Shown: piece by piece, positions 24,842 to 33,385 of the stretch
Position numbering within the stretch: position 1 is the stretch's first letter
How the letters are laid out: the number at the start of each line of letters is the position of its first letter
Source of the DNA: Comamonas sp. KCTC 72670
GTDB lineage: Bacteria; Myxococcota; Myxococcia; Myxococcales; Myxococcaceae
Length of the DNA: 64,000 bases
Direction of reading: 5' to 3'
NCBI GenBank assembly: GCA_014656495.1
Contig: BNCN01000005.1
Coordinates: 124,001-188,000 of the forward strand
Position numbers and translations under genes: made by a program
The notes under the pieces: generated by a model
What the model saw: the letters and a program-made list of their open reading frames with translations, nothing else
Told to the model about the DNA's origin: nothing
The model's database searches: none

Positions 24842-25372
24842 CTACCCGCGCCCGGAGCCGTGGGCGGTGCCGCCTCGCACCGGGTAGTCTCGGCTCCACC
24901 GCTCGCGCTGCCGCCGCTCGCGCTCGAGGCGGGCCAGACGCTCCCGTTCCTGACGCTCCCGTTCGATACGCGCCAGCCGCTCCCGCTCCTGACGCTCCCG
25001 TTCGATACGCGCCTGCCGCTCCCGCTCCTGACGCTCCCGCTCGATACGTGCCTGCCGCTCCCGCTCCTGACGCTCCCGCTCGATACGTGCCTGCCGCTCG
25101 CGCGCCTGCCGCTCCCGTTCCTGCCGCTCTCGCTGGATGCGAGCCTGGCGCTCACGCTCCTGCCGCTCTCGCTCGATGCGTGCCAGGCGCTCGCGCTCCT
25201 GACGTTCACGCTCCGCGCGCTGTCTCGCGACCTGGCTGTTGGAGTTCTGCGCCCACGCCGAGGTGTTTCCCGCCTTCTGGATTTCGGAGGCGCCGTGCAC
25301 GGTCTGCGCAAGGACAGGGCTTCCCGCGGACAGCGCGATGACCACCAGCACCTGCATCAGCTTCCCACGCAT
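24842..25372 (-). CDS. Secreted Arg/Glu repeat protein (predicted single alpha-helix)
   Basis: The start is ATG 25372, which opens a signal peptide (MRGKLMQVLVVIALSAGSP, cut near VLAQ). The mature part has a short Ser/Asn-rich segment, then about 110 residues built from 13-residue units of the form ARIERERQERERQ, ending in RDYPVRGGTAHGSGRG. Regularly spaced Arg and Glu at i and i+4 are the hallmark of a rigid single alpha-helix. The coding DNA carries near-perfect 39-bp repeats (phase points at 24964, 25003, 25042 and 25081). No enzyme motif is seen. A structural or spacer role in the periplasm or outside the cell is a guess. Confidence 0.8.
   Translation of the reverse strand: MRGKLMQVLVVIALSAGSPVLAQTVHGASEIQKAGNTSAWAQNSNSQVARQRAERERQERERLARIERERQERERQARIQRERQERERQARERQARIERERQERERQARIERERQERERQARIERERQERERLARIERERQERERLARLERERRQRERWSRDYPVRGGTAHGSGRG
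24923..25215. repeat. 39-bp coding tandem repeats
   Basis: Adjacent units of 39 bp encode the 13-residue Arg/Glu repeats. Four units are in exact 39-bp phase, then one 54-bp step (an extra five codons) and one more 39-bp step. Repeat number is likely to vary between strains. Confidence 0.85.
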
Positions 25373-25521
25373 GACTGCCTCCCTTTCGTGGCCGGTGTGG
25401 CCAGGATTCGTCGTCTTGTTCCTTCTGACGGGAGGCCCCGGAGCGCATTCACCGGCCTTTATTTCGATGCCGGAACGAGGCGGGCGCGCACCCGGGCCGT
25501 GGTGCGCGCCCCGGCCCTCTC

Positions 25522-26757
25522 TCACGGATAGAGCGACTTGAAGTAGCTGATGGTGTTGTTCCAGGACGGCGTCAGGTGCCCCATGGTGTTCGGGAAGGCG
25601 TTCCCCGCGCAGCCGGTGCCCGTGCAGTAGTACTGATTGTACTGGCCCACCACGACGGGACCGGAGACGGGCGCGTCATACGAGTAGATGGGCGAGCCGC
25701 TCTGGCCCGGGCTGCCGTCGCAGCTGATGTCGATTTCCCGGTGCCACCCATCCGCGTCCGGGCTGTACGCGTTGCCCGTCCTGCACAGGTTGACGTCGCC
25801 GTACAGCGTGCGCGACGTGCAGCTCACTGGCGCCGACGCGTGCGAGCAGCCCGGGTAGCCGCGCATGTACATGCTCCACTGCTTGAGCGTGTCCGTGGAC
25901 GCGTTCCAGTGTCCCATCCAGCCGGGGTGGCCGTTCGGGAAGTTGTCCGCGAGCACCATGATGGCGAAGTCGTGAGGGTTGCAGTTCCCGGCGTTGGTGC
26001 AGGTGCCGTTGATGTACTGCTCCGGCACCCAGTACCAGATGGCGTCCTGGACGCCCCACGCCGCGGTGCCGCCGTCTCGGCGCGCGGTGAAGGTGTTGAA
26101 GATGGGGTTCCACCCGCTATAGGCGCTGACGACACAGTGGGCGGCGGTGACGACGACCCGGCGCCCCACGAGCGCGCCCGAGCACCCGGCGCTCAGGTGG
26201 CCAATGGTCCGGTACGGCCACGAGTTCGACGCGTAGCCATCCGTGATGGCCATGCGGATGCGCGTGTCCACGCCGTTGCTCCACGTCTGCCCGGAGACGG
26301 TGTCCGAGGTGGCGGGCGCCTCACCGCGCACCGGCTGCGCGGAGGCATCGTCGAGCGTGCCTCGGGACGCGCCGTTCAGTCCCCGCCGGGCCAGCTCATC
26401 CGCCACGCGGCCCAGGTTGGCCTCGTCGGTGCGCAGGCGGTACGCCTTCTGGTTCTTCACGTCGATGCCGATGAAGCTCCGCTCCGCCTCGGGCCGCTCC
26501 GGTGCCGCCGTCTTCGCGCTCGCGGCGGGCCGCGTGGCGGCTTCACGGAAGAGCTCCTCCGCGTTCACGCCGGTCAGCATCTGGACGTCGCCCAGGGCCT
26601 CGAGCCTCGGGAGGTCAGCCCCTGCCGTTTCCCCCATCCAGGCCTCCGGGACGAGCTGAACGGGCGGCTCCTCCTGCGTGCGGGCGCCTTCGTTGCCACA
26701 CGCGGCGGCCATCAGGCCGAGTGCACAGAACATGGAGCTGCGAATGCCACGAAGCAT
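25522..26757 (-). CDS. Trypsin-like serine protease lipoprotein
   Basis: The start is ATG 26757, giving a lipoprotein signal (MLRGIRSSMFCALGLMAAAC) with AGGGGA just upstream; the frame is open beyond this. The 411-residue product has a propeptide-like region of about 150 residues, then a chymotrypsin-fold domain. The catalytic triad can be seen: His in VVVTAAHCVV, Asp in NPHDFAIMVL and Ser in GSPGQSGSPIYSY. It should be an exported endopeptidase, perhaps for feeding on prey protein. Several Cys (CTNAGNC, GCSHASAPVSC) would form disulfides. It shares a 136-bp divergent promoter region with the 2TM gene. Confidence 0.9.
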   Translation of the reverse strand: MLRGIRSSMFCALGLMAAACGNEGARTQEEPPVQLVPEAWMGETAGADLPRLEALGDVQMLTGVNAEELFREAATRPAASAKTAAPERPEAERSFIGIDVKNQKAYRLRTDEANLGRVADELARRGLNGASRGTLDDASAQPVRGEAPATSDTVSGQTWSNGVDTRIRMAITDGYASNSWPYRTIGHLSAGCSGALVGRRVVVTAAHCVVSAYSGWNPIFNTFTARRDGGTAAWGVQDAIWYWVPEQYINGTCTNAGNCNPHDFAIMVLADNFPNGHPGWMGHWNASTDTLKQWSMYMRGYPGCSHASAPVSCTSRTLYGDVNLCRTGNAYSPDADGWHREIDISCDGSPGQSGSPIYSYDAPVSGPVVVGQYNQYYCTGTGCAGNAFPNTMGHLTPSWNNTISYFKSLYP

Positions 26758-26893
26758 GGGGTCCCCTTCGCTGTTGTGAAAATGGGTGAGGCGCGGAGAG
26801 AACGGGCGTGGCGGAAAGCCTTCGCTCACGGGCGCGAAGCGGCGCGGTGTCCGGTCGACGCAGTCAGCCCGCCGCGCTAGCGTCCCGGGCCTC

Positions 26894-27319
26894 ATGGCGA
26901 CCACCCGGCAGCGCAGCGCACCTCCCAGTTTTTCCCAGGAAGAGGCCGCGGACATCATCCGAGAGGCCACCACGCGGGCCCTCTCCGGCAAGGACCCGGA
27001 CCGCGCGCTCACGCGGGAGGACTTGCTGGCGATGGCGCGGGAGCTGGGCGTGAGCGAGACCGCCGTGGAGAGCGTGCTGTCCTCGCGCGCGGGCCGTGAC
27101 AAGGCGAAGCGCCGGCTTCGCAGCGCCTGGCTCGGCTTGGCGTCACACGCGACCAGCTACACCATCGTCATTGGCGGGCTCACCCTCATCGACCTGTTCT
27201 CCGGGCCGAGTTGGTGGGTGCAGTACCCCGCCATTGGCTGGGGCATGGGACTGGCGTTCCATGCCATGGGCACGGTGCGCGCGGCCGTTCAGCAGGCCGA
27301 GCGGCACCGGTCGGAGTAG
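26894..27319 (+). CDS. 2TM-domain membrane protein
   Basis: 141 residues from ATG 26894. The first 75 residues are soluble and resemble a small helical SHOCT-like or regulator-type segment (FSQEEAADIIREATTRALSG, REDLLAMARELGVSETAVES). Two hydrophobic helices follow (SHATSYTIVIGGLTLIDLF and YPAIGWGMGLAFHAMGTV) in the arrangement of 2TM domains. Function is unknown. It ends eight bases before the convergent beta-helix gene. Confidence 0.8.
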   Translation: MATTRQRSAPPSFSQEEAADIIREATTRALSGKDPDRALTREDLLAMARELGVSETAVESVLSSRAGRDKAKRRLRSAWLGLASHATSYTIVIGGLTLIDLFSGPSWWVQYPAIGWGMGLAFHAMGTVRAAVQQAERHRSE

Positions 27320-27326
27320 CGACGCG

Positions 27327-28388
27327 CTAGCCGATGCGCCGCAGGCCGGGCAGGTCCTCGGGCCGCAGGGCCCAGCGCGGCACGGGGGGCAGCGACGTCA
27401 GCGTGCCCGTCTGGGCCGCCGGGAAGCCGTCCACGTGGGCGCCGTCCGCGAAGTTGCTGCCCTGCTTCACCAGGCTGCCCGCGCCCACGAAGCTGCCGCG
27501 TCCCAGCCGCGTCCCGTCGCAGAGGATGGCGCCCGGCTCCACCACGGTGTTCGCGCCCACGTGGCTGCCATGCACCGTGCAGCCCGGGCCAATGATGACG
27601 CCGTCCTCCAGCGTCAGGGCATGGTCCGACAGCCGGTGCAGCACGGTGTTGGCCAGCACCTGCACGCCCGCGCCGATGCGCACCGGGCCGCTCGCGTCAC
27701 CGAGGATTTTGACCCCGGGGCCAATGATGCAGCCCGGGCCGATGATGACGTCCCCCGTCACCTCGGCCGAGGAGAAGAGGGTGGCGGTGGGGTGCACCAG
27801 TGGGTGCTTGTCGCGAAACGTATAGAGCTGTCCCATGGGGGCGTCCTCTGCGCGATCTCTCGCGGAGAAAGCGGTGAGTGGTTGGCCGGGAAGGTCGAGG
27901 CTTCCGCCACGCCGTCTCCGAAGCCGTTCCAGGTCATCCGCGGTGGTTCTGCGAAGAATGCGGCCGGGCCGTCCCGCGACGACGGAGTCGTCCGGCACCA
28001 CGGTGCCCGCGGGCAGGACGGTTCCTTCGCTCAGCAGGCAGCGGGCTCCCAGCCGCGCGCCGGGCATGAGGATGGAGCCGCTCCCCACCTCGCAGAGCGC
28101 GCCAATCTCCGCGCCCAGCACCAGGCTGCGGTGGTCGAGCAGGGTGCGCTCTCCCACCGAAACGGGGTGTTGCGGCAGTCCGATGACAACACTGTTCTCC
28201 AACACGGCCGAGCCGGCGCCCAACTTCACGGCGCCGTCGTGGGAGCGCACCACCGCGCCTTGCGCGATGAGGGCTCCTGGACCCAATTGGAGAGTTCCCA
28301 GCACCCGTGCGCTGCTGGAGAGGCTGAAGTGCGCTGCCCCCCCCGCTGGCACGCCGGGCGCACTCTCGTGCGGCAAGCTGATGACCAT
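27327..28388 (-). CDS. Tandem left-handed beta-helix (hexapeptide-repeat) protein
   Basis: 353 residues from ATG 28388 (MVISLPHESAPG). Two blocks of hexapeptide repeats are visible: residues about 25-155 (LGPGALIAQGAVV, LGAGSAVLENSVV, VGSGSILMPGARLG, LPAGTVVPDDSVVAG) and about 195-320 (VIIGPGCIIGPGVKI, VRIGAGVQVLANTVL, GVIIGPGCTVHGSHVG). Each resembles an acyltransferase or gamma-carbonic anhydrase trimer subunit. The second half has HPTATLFSSAEVTGDVIIG and several His, but I cannot assign metal ligands. A double-length member may form pseudo-hexamers. Substrate unknown. Confidence 0.82.
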   Translation of the reverse strand: MVISLPHESAPGVPAGGAAHFSLSSSARVLGTLQLGPGALIAQGAVVRSHDGAVKLGAGSAVLENSVVIGLPQHPVSVGERTLLDHRSLVLGAEIGALCEVGSGSILMPGARLGARCLLSEGTVLPAGTVVPDDSVVAGRPGRILRRTTADDLERLRRRRGGSLDLPGQPLTAFSARDRAEDAPMGQLYTFRDKHPLVHPTATLFSSAEVTGDVIIGPGCIIGPGVKILGDASGPVRIGAGVQVLANTVLHRLSDHALTLEDGVIIGPGCTVHGSHVGANTVVEPGAILCDGTRLGRGSFVGAGSLVKQGSNFADGAHVDGFPAAQTGTLTSLPPVPRWALRPEDLPGLRRIG

Positions 28389-28603
28389 TGCGGCGGACCC
28401 TACACCCGCGAGCCCGATGCCCCGACGGCCCGACGGCGCAGGTAGGTTGTCCAACGTCCGACGGTCCCCGGGGTGGGACTTGCCCTGCCAGGCTGCTTGC
28501 TCGTGCCGCGAGGGGGCGGCGCCGCGCGGTCAGGTGGGGTGTGCGTCGTCGTCCCTGGACCTCTTCGCGCCGGACTGACAGAAGGGCGCCAACGGAGGAC
28601 GGC

Positions 28604-30058
28604 ATGTCTGACACATCCTCGGCCGGAGCGGAACCCGTGCTGGCGGAGGCAGGAGCTTCACCTGAAGGCGGCGCACCCGGCCGCTGGGCGTCGTTGAAGG
28701 AAGCCATCCACGGGACGCAGCGGGACCTCACGAAGCTGCCGGTCCGTCACGCCATCTTCCTGCTCGCCGTGCCCATGGTGCTGGAGATGATGATGGAGTC
28801 CGTCTTCGCCGTCGTCGACGTGTTCTTCGTCGGGCGGCTGGGGGCGGACGCGGTGGCGGCGGTGGGGCTGACGGAGTCGCTGCTCACCATCATCTACGCG
28901 GCGGCCGCGGGGTTGAGCATCGGCGCCACCGCGCTGGTGTCCCGCCGCATCGGGGAGGGAGACCCGGAGCGCGCGGCGCGCACGGCTGTGCAGGCCTTGG
29001 GGCTGGGCGTCGTGCTGTCCATCCCCGTGTCGGTGGCGGGGGTCTGGTTCGCGCGGCCATTGATGGCGATGATGGGCGGCTCGCCGTGGGTGTTGGAGCA
29101 TGGCATCCGCTACACGCAGGTGATGCTGGGCGGCATGGGCAGCGTGCTGCTGCTGTTCCTCATCAACGCCATCTTCCGCGGCGCGGGAGACGCGGCCATC
29201 GCCATGCGCGTGTTGTGGCTGGCCAACGCCATCAACATCGTCCTGGCGCCGCTGCTCATCTTCGGCGTGGGGCCCTTCCCGGAGCTGGGCGTCATGGGCG
29301 CCGCGGTGGCCACCACCTTCGGGCGGAGCTGCGGCGTGGCGTACCAGCTCTACCGGCTGGCGCGAGGCTCCGGGCGGCTCCGGCTGCGCCGCGACCACCT
29401 GCGCCTGGAGCCCGGCACGATGGCCGCCATGTTGCGGATGTCGGGCGCGGGCACGGTGCAGGCGCTGGTGGGGACCACGAGCTGGGTGGTGCTGGCGCGC
29501 ATCGTCGCGACGTTCGGCAGCGCGGCGGTGGCGGGCTACACCATCGCGCTGCGCGTCGTGCTGTTCGCGCTGCTGCCGTCCTGGGGGTTGAGCAACGCGG
29601 CGGCCACGCTGGTGGGGCAGAGCCTGGGGGCGAAGCAGCCGGAGCGGGGGGAGCAGGCCGTGTGGACGGCGGCCCGCATCAACGCCGTGTTCCTGGGCGC
29701 GCTGGGGCTGCTGTTCTTCCTGGCCGCCGAGCAGGTGGTGGGCATCTTCACCCAGGACGCCGGGGTGCTGCGGGAAGGGGTCGGGGCCCTGCGCATCCTG
29801 AGCTCCAGCTTCCTGTTCTATGCTTTCGGCATGGTGCTGACGTCGGCGTTCAACGGCGCGGGAGACACCGCCACGCCCACGCTCCTCAACATCTGCTGCT
29901 TCTGGGCGCTGGAGCTGCCCCTGGCCTGGGTCCTCTCAGGGCCCCTGGGCATGGGGCCTCCCGGGGCGTTCCTTGCCATCGCGGTGGCCTTCTCCGTGCT
30001 GGCGGTGGTGGCGGTCATTCTCTTCCGGCGCGGGACCTGGAAACACCGCGTCGTCTGA
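28604..30058 (+). CDS. MATE-family efflux transporter
   Basis: 484 residues from ATG 28604, with GGAGG five bases upstream. A hydrophilic N-terminus of about 45 residues precedes twelve membrane helices. The MATE landmarks are AVPMVLEMMMESVFAVVDVFFVGRLG-type helix 1 (positions about 52-77), ALVSRRIGEGD in the first half and TLVGQSLGAKQPERG in the second half. Members export drugs or metabolites in exchange for Na+ or H+. No regulator lies beside it. The substrate is not predictable. Confidence 0.92.
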   Translation: MSDTSSAGAEPVLAEAGASPEGGAPGRWASLKEAIHGTQRDLTKLPVRHAIFLLAVPMVLEMMMESVFAVVDVFFVGRLGADAVAAVGLTESLLTIIYAAAAGLSIGATALVSRRIGEGDPERAARTAVQALGLGVVLSIPVSVAGVWFARPLMAMMGGSPWVLEHGIRYTQVMLGGMGSVLLLFLINAIFRGAGDAAIAMRVLWLANAINIVLAPLLIFGVGPFPELGVMGAAVATTFGRSCGVAYQLYRLARGSGRLRLRRDHLRLEPGTMAAMLRMSGAGTVQALVGTTSWVVLARIVATFGSAAVAGYTIALRVVLFALLPSWGLSNAAATLVGQSLGAKQPERGEQAVWTAARINAVFLGALGLLFFLAAEQVVGIFTQDAGVLREGVGALRILSSSFLFYAFGMVLTSAFNGAGDTATPTLLNICCFWALELPLAWVLSGPLGMGPPGAFLAIAVAFSVLAVVAVILFRRGTWKHRVV

Positions 30059-30076
30059 TTCGGAGGGCGGGACGTC

Positions 30077-31927
30077 ATGGCGCCAGCATCACGTTCCGCC
30101 CGGTCCCCCGGGGTGCTCTGGGGGACCCTGTGGCTCGTTCTGGCCGCCCTGTCGTGCAACACCGTGACGGTCCCCGGAGACGCGGAGGCCTGCGCGGGGC
30201 TGCAGTGCACGGCGGGCACCTGCTTCTCCAACGCGGGGCAGCCCATGTGCCGCTGTGGCCCGTGGGAGGCGGTCGCGGAGGTGCCGTGCGCCGTCGCCGT
30301 CTTCAAGCCGCAGGACGACCACGGGGGCTCGCCTGACAGAGCGACGGTGCTGACGCTCCCCATGTCACCGCGCGAGGCCCGCATCAGCGAAGGCTCGCGC
30401 CCGGAGCTGCGGGACCGGGACCTGTTCGCCATCACCGTGCCCGAGCGTGGACTCTATGCCTTCTCCTGCACCCGGCTGACGCTGGCGGACTGTCGCGTGC
30501 GGCTCCTGGATGCAGAAGGCAGGAGTCGCTACATGCCCTCCGAGAACGAGGGGGCCACGGAGTCGTGGTACCCGCAGCTCACCGAGGGCACCTGGTACTT
30601 CGAGGTCTCGGGTGGCACCTCCGGCCGCTACCTCTACCAGGTGCGGTCATTGGGGACGGACGACCACGGGGATGCGTTCGAGGATGCCACGGTGCTGGAG
30701 GAGGGCTCCCGCGGCCCGTTCCCCGTGCGGCTCTCACATGTCTTCGACCGGGACATGTTCGTCTTCCGCTCACAGGTGGGCCATGGCTACCGCTTCATCT
30801 GCGAGGCGCCTCCCGGACCGGGCCTGTGGATGGAGCTGGGGCTCGATGACCTCACGTTCGAGGACCATGCCTCCGGCGCGAATGGCGAGCCGCTGGCGCT
30901 GAGTCTGGGCGCGACGTCCGTTCATCCCTGGCGTGTCAGTGTCCTGGCTGACAGTGGCCCGTTCCCGGTGGACGTCCGCTGCCGCTTCGAGGACCTGGGG
31001 CGCGATGAACATGGCGACACGCTGGACACCGCCACCCCCGTGACGCCGGGCGTCCCCGTGGGGGTCACCCTCCAGTCGCGCGATGACGTGGATGTCTTCT
31101 CCTTCGTGGGCGAGCCCGGTCATGTCTACTCGGTGCGGACGGACGGTGTCGGGCCGTGGTCCGCCCAGGTCGTGGATGGGACCGGCGCGAACGTGGCCAC
31201 GTCGACGACGGACCGGATTCGGGCCCGGATTGGCGCCGCGGGCACCTATTACCTTCGCGTCCAGGGCGGGCCGGATTGGGAGCACACGTTCTCGCTGACG
31301 CTGGTGGATGCCGGCGTGGATGACCACGGGGACTCGCCGCAAACGGCGACCGTCATCACCCCGGGGACCACCGTCACGGGCCGCTTCGAGACCGCCTACG
31401 ACACGGACGCCATCGCCTTCCTCGCGGAGCCCGGGGGCATCTACCTGGCGGCCTATTCGCCGTTCCGGGACCTGGCCTTCAACCCTCGCGGTGTCACGGG
31501 CATCCTGGACCTGGGTGACGGCCGTCACCTCTTCGGTGGATGGGAGGCGGGGCCGGTCACGATGATGTTCCAGGCCCGGAACGGCGCGGAGGGCTTCTCG
31601 TTGCGGTTGGAGCAGGTGGCCGTCGACGACCACGCCGACCACGGCGCGGACGCGCGGACGGTGGCGTTGCCCGCCGAGGTCTCGGGGGTGGTCCAGACGG
31701 CCATCGACACGGATGTGTTCTTCGTCTGGCTGGAGGCGGGGCGCAGGTACCGCCTGGGGCTGGAGACCGGACCGCTGGCGGTGACGCTCGTCGCGCCTGG
31801 AGGCGCGCTGTCGAGGCCCGTGTCGGGCGTGATGACGCCCCTCTTCACGGGACCCCATCTGCTGATGCTCTCGGGGGCCTCCGGGGTGGCGCAGGTCCCC
31901 TGGCGCGTCACGCTCCAGGAGGAGTGA
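30077..31927 (+). CDS. Lipoprotein with five PPC-like repeat domains
   Basis: 616 residues from ATG 30077; the signal peptide ends in LAALSC, a lipobox. A Cys-rich EGF-like segment (CAGLQCTAGTCFSNAGQPMC) is followed by about five domains of 95-115 residues. Each opens with a DDHGD-type motif (QDDHGGSPD, TDDHGDAFEDA, RDEHGDTLDTA, VDDHGDSPQTA, VDDHADHGADA) and a D-x-D-x-F strand. This is the pattern of bacterial pre-peptidase C-terminal (PPC) beta-sandwich domains, which are usually found at the ends of secreted proteases. No catalytic domain is attached, so it is likely a surface-binding lipoprotein. Confidence 0.82.
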   Translation: MAPASRSARSPGVLWGTLWLVLAALSCNTVTVPGDAEACAGLQCTAGTCFSNAGQPMCRCGPWEAVAEVPCAVAVFKPQDDHGGSPDRATVLTLPMSPREARISEGSRPELRDRDLFAITVPERGLYAFSCTRLTLADCRVRLLDAEGRSRYMPSENEGATESWYPQLTEGTWYFEVSGGTSGRYLYQVRSLGTDDHGDAFEDATVLEEGSRGPFPVRLSHVFDRDMFVFRSQVGHGYRFICEAPPGPGLWMELGLDDLTFEDHASGANGEPLALSLGATSVHPWRVSVLADSGPFPVDVRCRFEDLGRDEHGDTLDTATPVTPGVPVGVTLQSRDDVDVFSFVGEPGHVYSVRTDGVGPWSAQVVDGTGANVATSTTDRIRARIGAAGTYYLRVQGGPDWEHTFSLTLVDAGVDDHGDSPQTATVITPGTTVTGRFETAYDTDAIAFLAEPGGIYLAAYSPFRDLAFNPRGVTGILDLGDGRHLFGGWEAGPVTMMFQARNGAEGFSLRLEQVAVDDHADHGADARTVALPAEVSGVVQTAIDTDVFFVWLEAGRRYRLGLETGPLAVTLVAPGGALSRPVSGVMTPLFTGPHLLMLSGASGVAQVPWRVTLQEE

Positions 31928-31933
31928 GCCGCG

Positions 31934-33040
31934 TCAGGGCAGGCAGATTTCGAAGCCGGTGCGTCCCGGCGGGAAGACCTCCCGAGGGCGTGAGGCCGGC
32001 GTCACGGCGTAGAGGTGGAAGTCGAGCCTGCGCTGGAGAAAGCCCTTCAGCGCGGGTGCCAGCGGGTCCTCGGCGTCCTGGTACAGCGTGAAGAAGTGGA
32101 AGCCCTGGCCGTGGAAGTCCGCGTACACCTGCTCCACCAGCGCGCGGAGGATGGCGGGGTCTTCGCCGCGCACGTGGGTGTTGCAGAGATAGAAGTATCG
32201 GAAGTCGGTGCCGGGCGGGGGCAGGCGCTGCGCGCGGACGGCGGTGGCCAGCGTGTTCCATCCCCACCGCACCCACCGCATGCCGCCTCGGTAGGCGTGG
32301 ACGCGGTAGCGCTTCACGGCCTCCGGGTTCCAGGCGGTGGTGCAGCCCACCAGGGCGCCGCCCGCGTCGAAGGCGAGGTAGGTATCCTCGACGCGCAGCC
32401 CGGGCCAGTGCGCGAAGCGGTGCTCCAACTCGCCAGTGTCGAAGCGATAGCCGAAGGGGCGGGCGCGGTGGTCCGCGTCCAGCCGCGCCGCCATGGCGGG
32501 GACCTCCGCGGGCGTCGCGCGGCGCACGGTGTAGGCGCTGGGCTGGGGACGCCGACGCAGCAGGAACTGGATGGACACGGCCGAGAAGCGGCGCAGCAGG
32601 GCGTAATGGGGCTGGCTCACGCGCCCGGGCCGCTTCCTGACGAGCGCCTGGAGGGCCGTGGCGTTGGAGGCCATCACCGACGTGAGGAAGGCGTCCACGC
32701 CCAGGCGTTGAGCGCTCTCCTCCAGCATGGGCCCGTAGAAGCGTGCGACGCCGCGAGCCCGTCGCGCGGAGAAGCGGGTGCGCAGGTCGCCCAGGTATCC
32801 CACCCGGCACGGGCGGCCTTCCAGCCAGCCGTCGCGGACGTGGAGGGTGCCCATGCCATCGAGCTGTCCGGGCGCGCCATGAACCCAGACCTCCGTCTCG
32901 CCGCGCTGCATGTCGTAGAGGCGGAAGTAGTCGGGCTCGCGCTGGGAGGAGAGGACCAGGTCGCCCTGCATCGGCACCGCGCCGAACAGGTCGAGCAGCG
33001 CGGCGTTGTCGTCACGGGTGGCGCGTCGGAGGTCGCTCAT
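31934..33040 (-). CDS. Protein with two GNAT acetyltransferase-like domains
   Basis: 368 residues from ATG 33040. The N-terminal half (MSDLRRATRDDNAALLDLFG, RVGYLGDLRTRFSARRARGV) has the arrangement of an acetyl-CoA-binding GNAT domain. The second half from about residue 165 (YTVRRATPAEVPAMAARLDA, YLAFDAGGALVGCTTAWNP) repeats it in a degenerate form. It could acetylate an amine on a small molecule or protein. Convergent with the PPC lipoprotein gene with only six bases between stops. Confidence 0.84.
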   Translation of the reverse strand: MSDLRRATRDDNAALLDLFGAVPMQGDLVLSSQREPDYFRLYDMQRGETEVWVHGAPGQLDGMGTLHVRDGWLEGRPCRVGYLGDLRTRFSARRARGVARFYGPMLEESAQRLGVDAFLTSVMASNATALQALVRKRPGRVSQPHYALLRRFSAVSIQFLLRRRPQPSAYTVRRATPAEVPAMAARLDADHRARPFGYRFDTGELEHRFAHWPGLRVEDTYLAFDAGGALVGCTTAWNPEAVKRYRVHAYRGGMRWVRWGWNTLATAVRAQRLPPPGTDFRYFYLCNTHVRGEDPAILRALVEQVYADFHGQGFHFFTLYQDAEDPLAPALKGFLQRRLDFHLYAVTPASRPREVFPPGRTGFEICLP

Positions 33041-33145
33041 GCGGCGCGGTGGAGCCTACTCCGGACGTCGCCGTTTGACGCGGGGCGCGCGCAGCCCGTG
33101 TCAGCCCCCGTCGATACGATGGTCGCTCCCCAAAGGAGCCACGAC

Positions 33146-33346
33146 ATGAAGAAGACGCTGAATGGAATGGCGATGCTGATGGCGTTGGGCGTGGGACTGG
33201 CCGCGGGCTTTGGAATGGCGTTCGCGCCGCCGCCCACGGCGCAGGCGCAGGCCCCAGGCGCCGCGCGCGTCTGTCCCGACTGTGACCTCATCTGCGGCCA
33301 GGGGCTCGGCCGCTGCAACCCGGCCGGGTGGTGTGAGTGCTGGTAG
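33146..33346 (+). CDS. Small secreted Cys-rich peptide
   Basis: 66 residues from ATG 33146, with AAAGGAG seven bases upstream. The signal peptide (MKKTLNGMAMLMALGVGLAA) is followed by a Pro/Ala/Gln-rich segment. The mature end holds six Cys in a short run: CPDCDLICGQGLGRC, then CECW at the C-terminus. The spacing would allow three disulfides or metal binding. I do not recognise the family. The good ribosome site and signal peptide support a real gene. Confidence 0.75.
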   Translation: MKKTLNGMAMLMALGVGLAAGFGMAFAPPPTAQAQAPGAARVCPDCDLICGQGLGRCNPAGWCECW

Positions 33347-33385
33347 CCCGCCTCACGGCGTGAAGCGTGGGTTCCCGGCGGTCCA

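Noticed and set aside
24923..25215. Direct repeats that could be taken for a CRISPR array
   Set aside because: The 39-bp units are contiguous with no unique spacers and are in a coding frame.
24746..25531. Leucine-rich repeat-like protein on the plus strand (PLPLLTLPFDTR-type repeats)
   Set aside because: It is the complementary reading of the Arg/Glu repeats. The minus-strand frame has a signal peptide and a plausible helix, while this one has no start signal.
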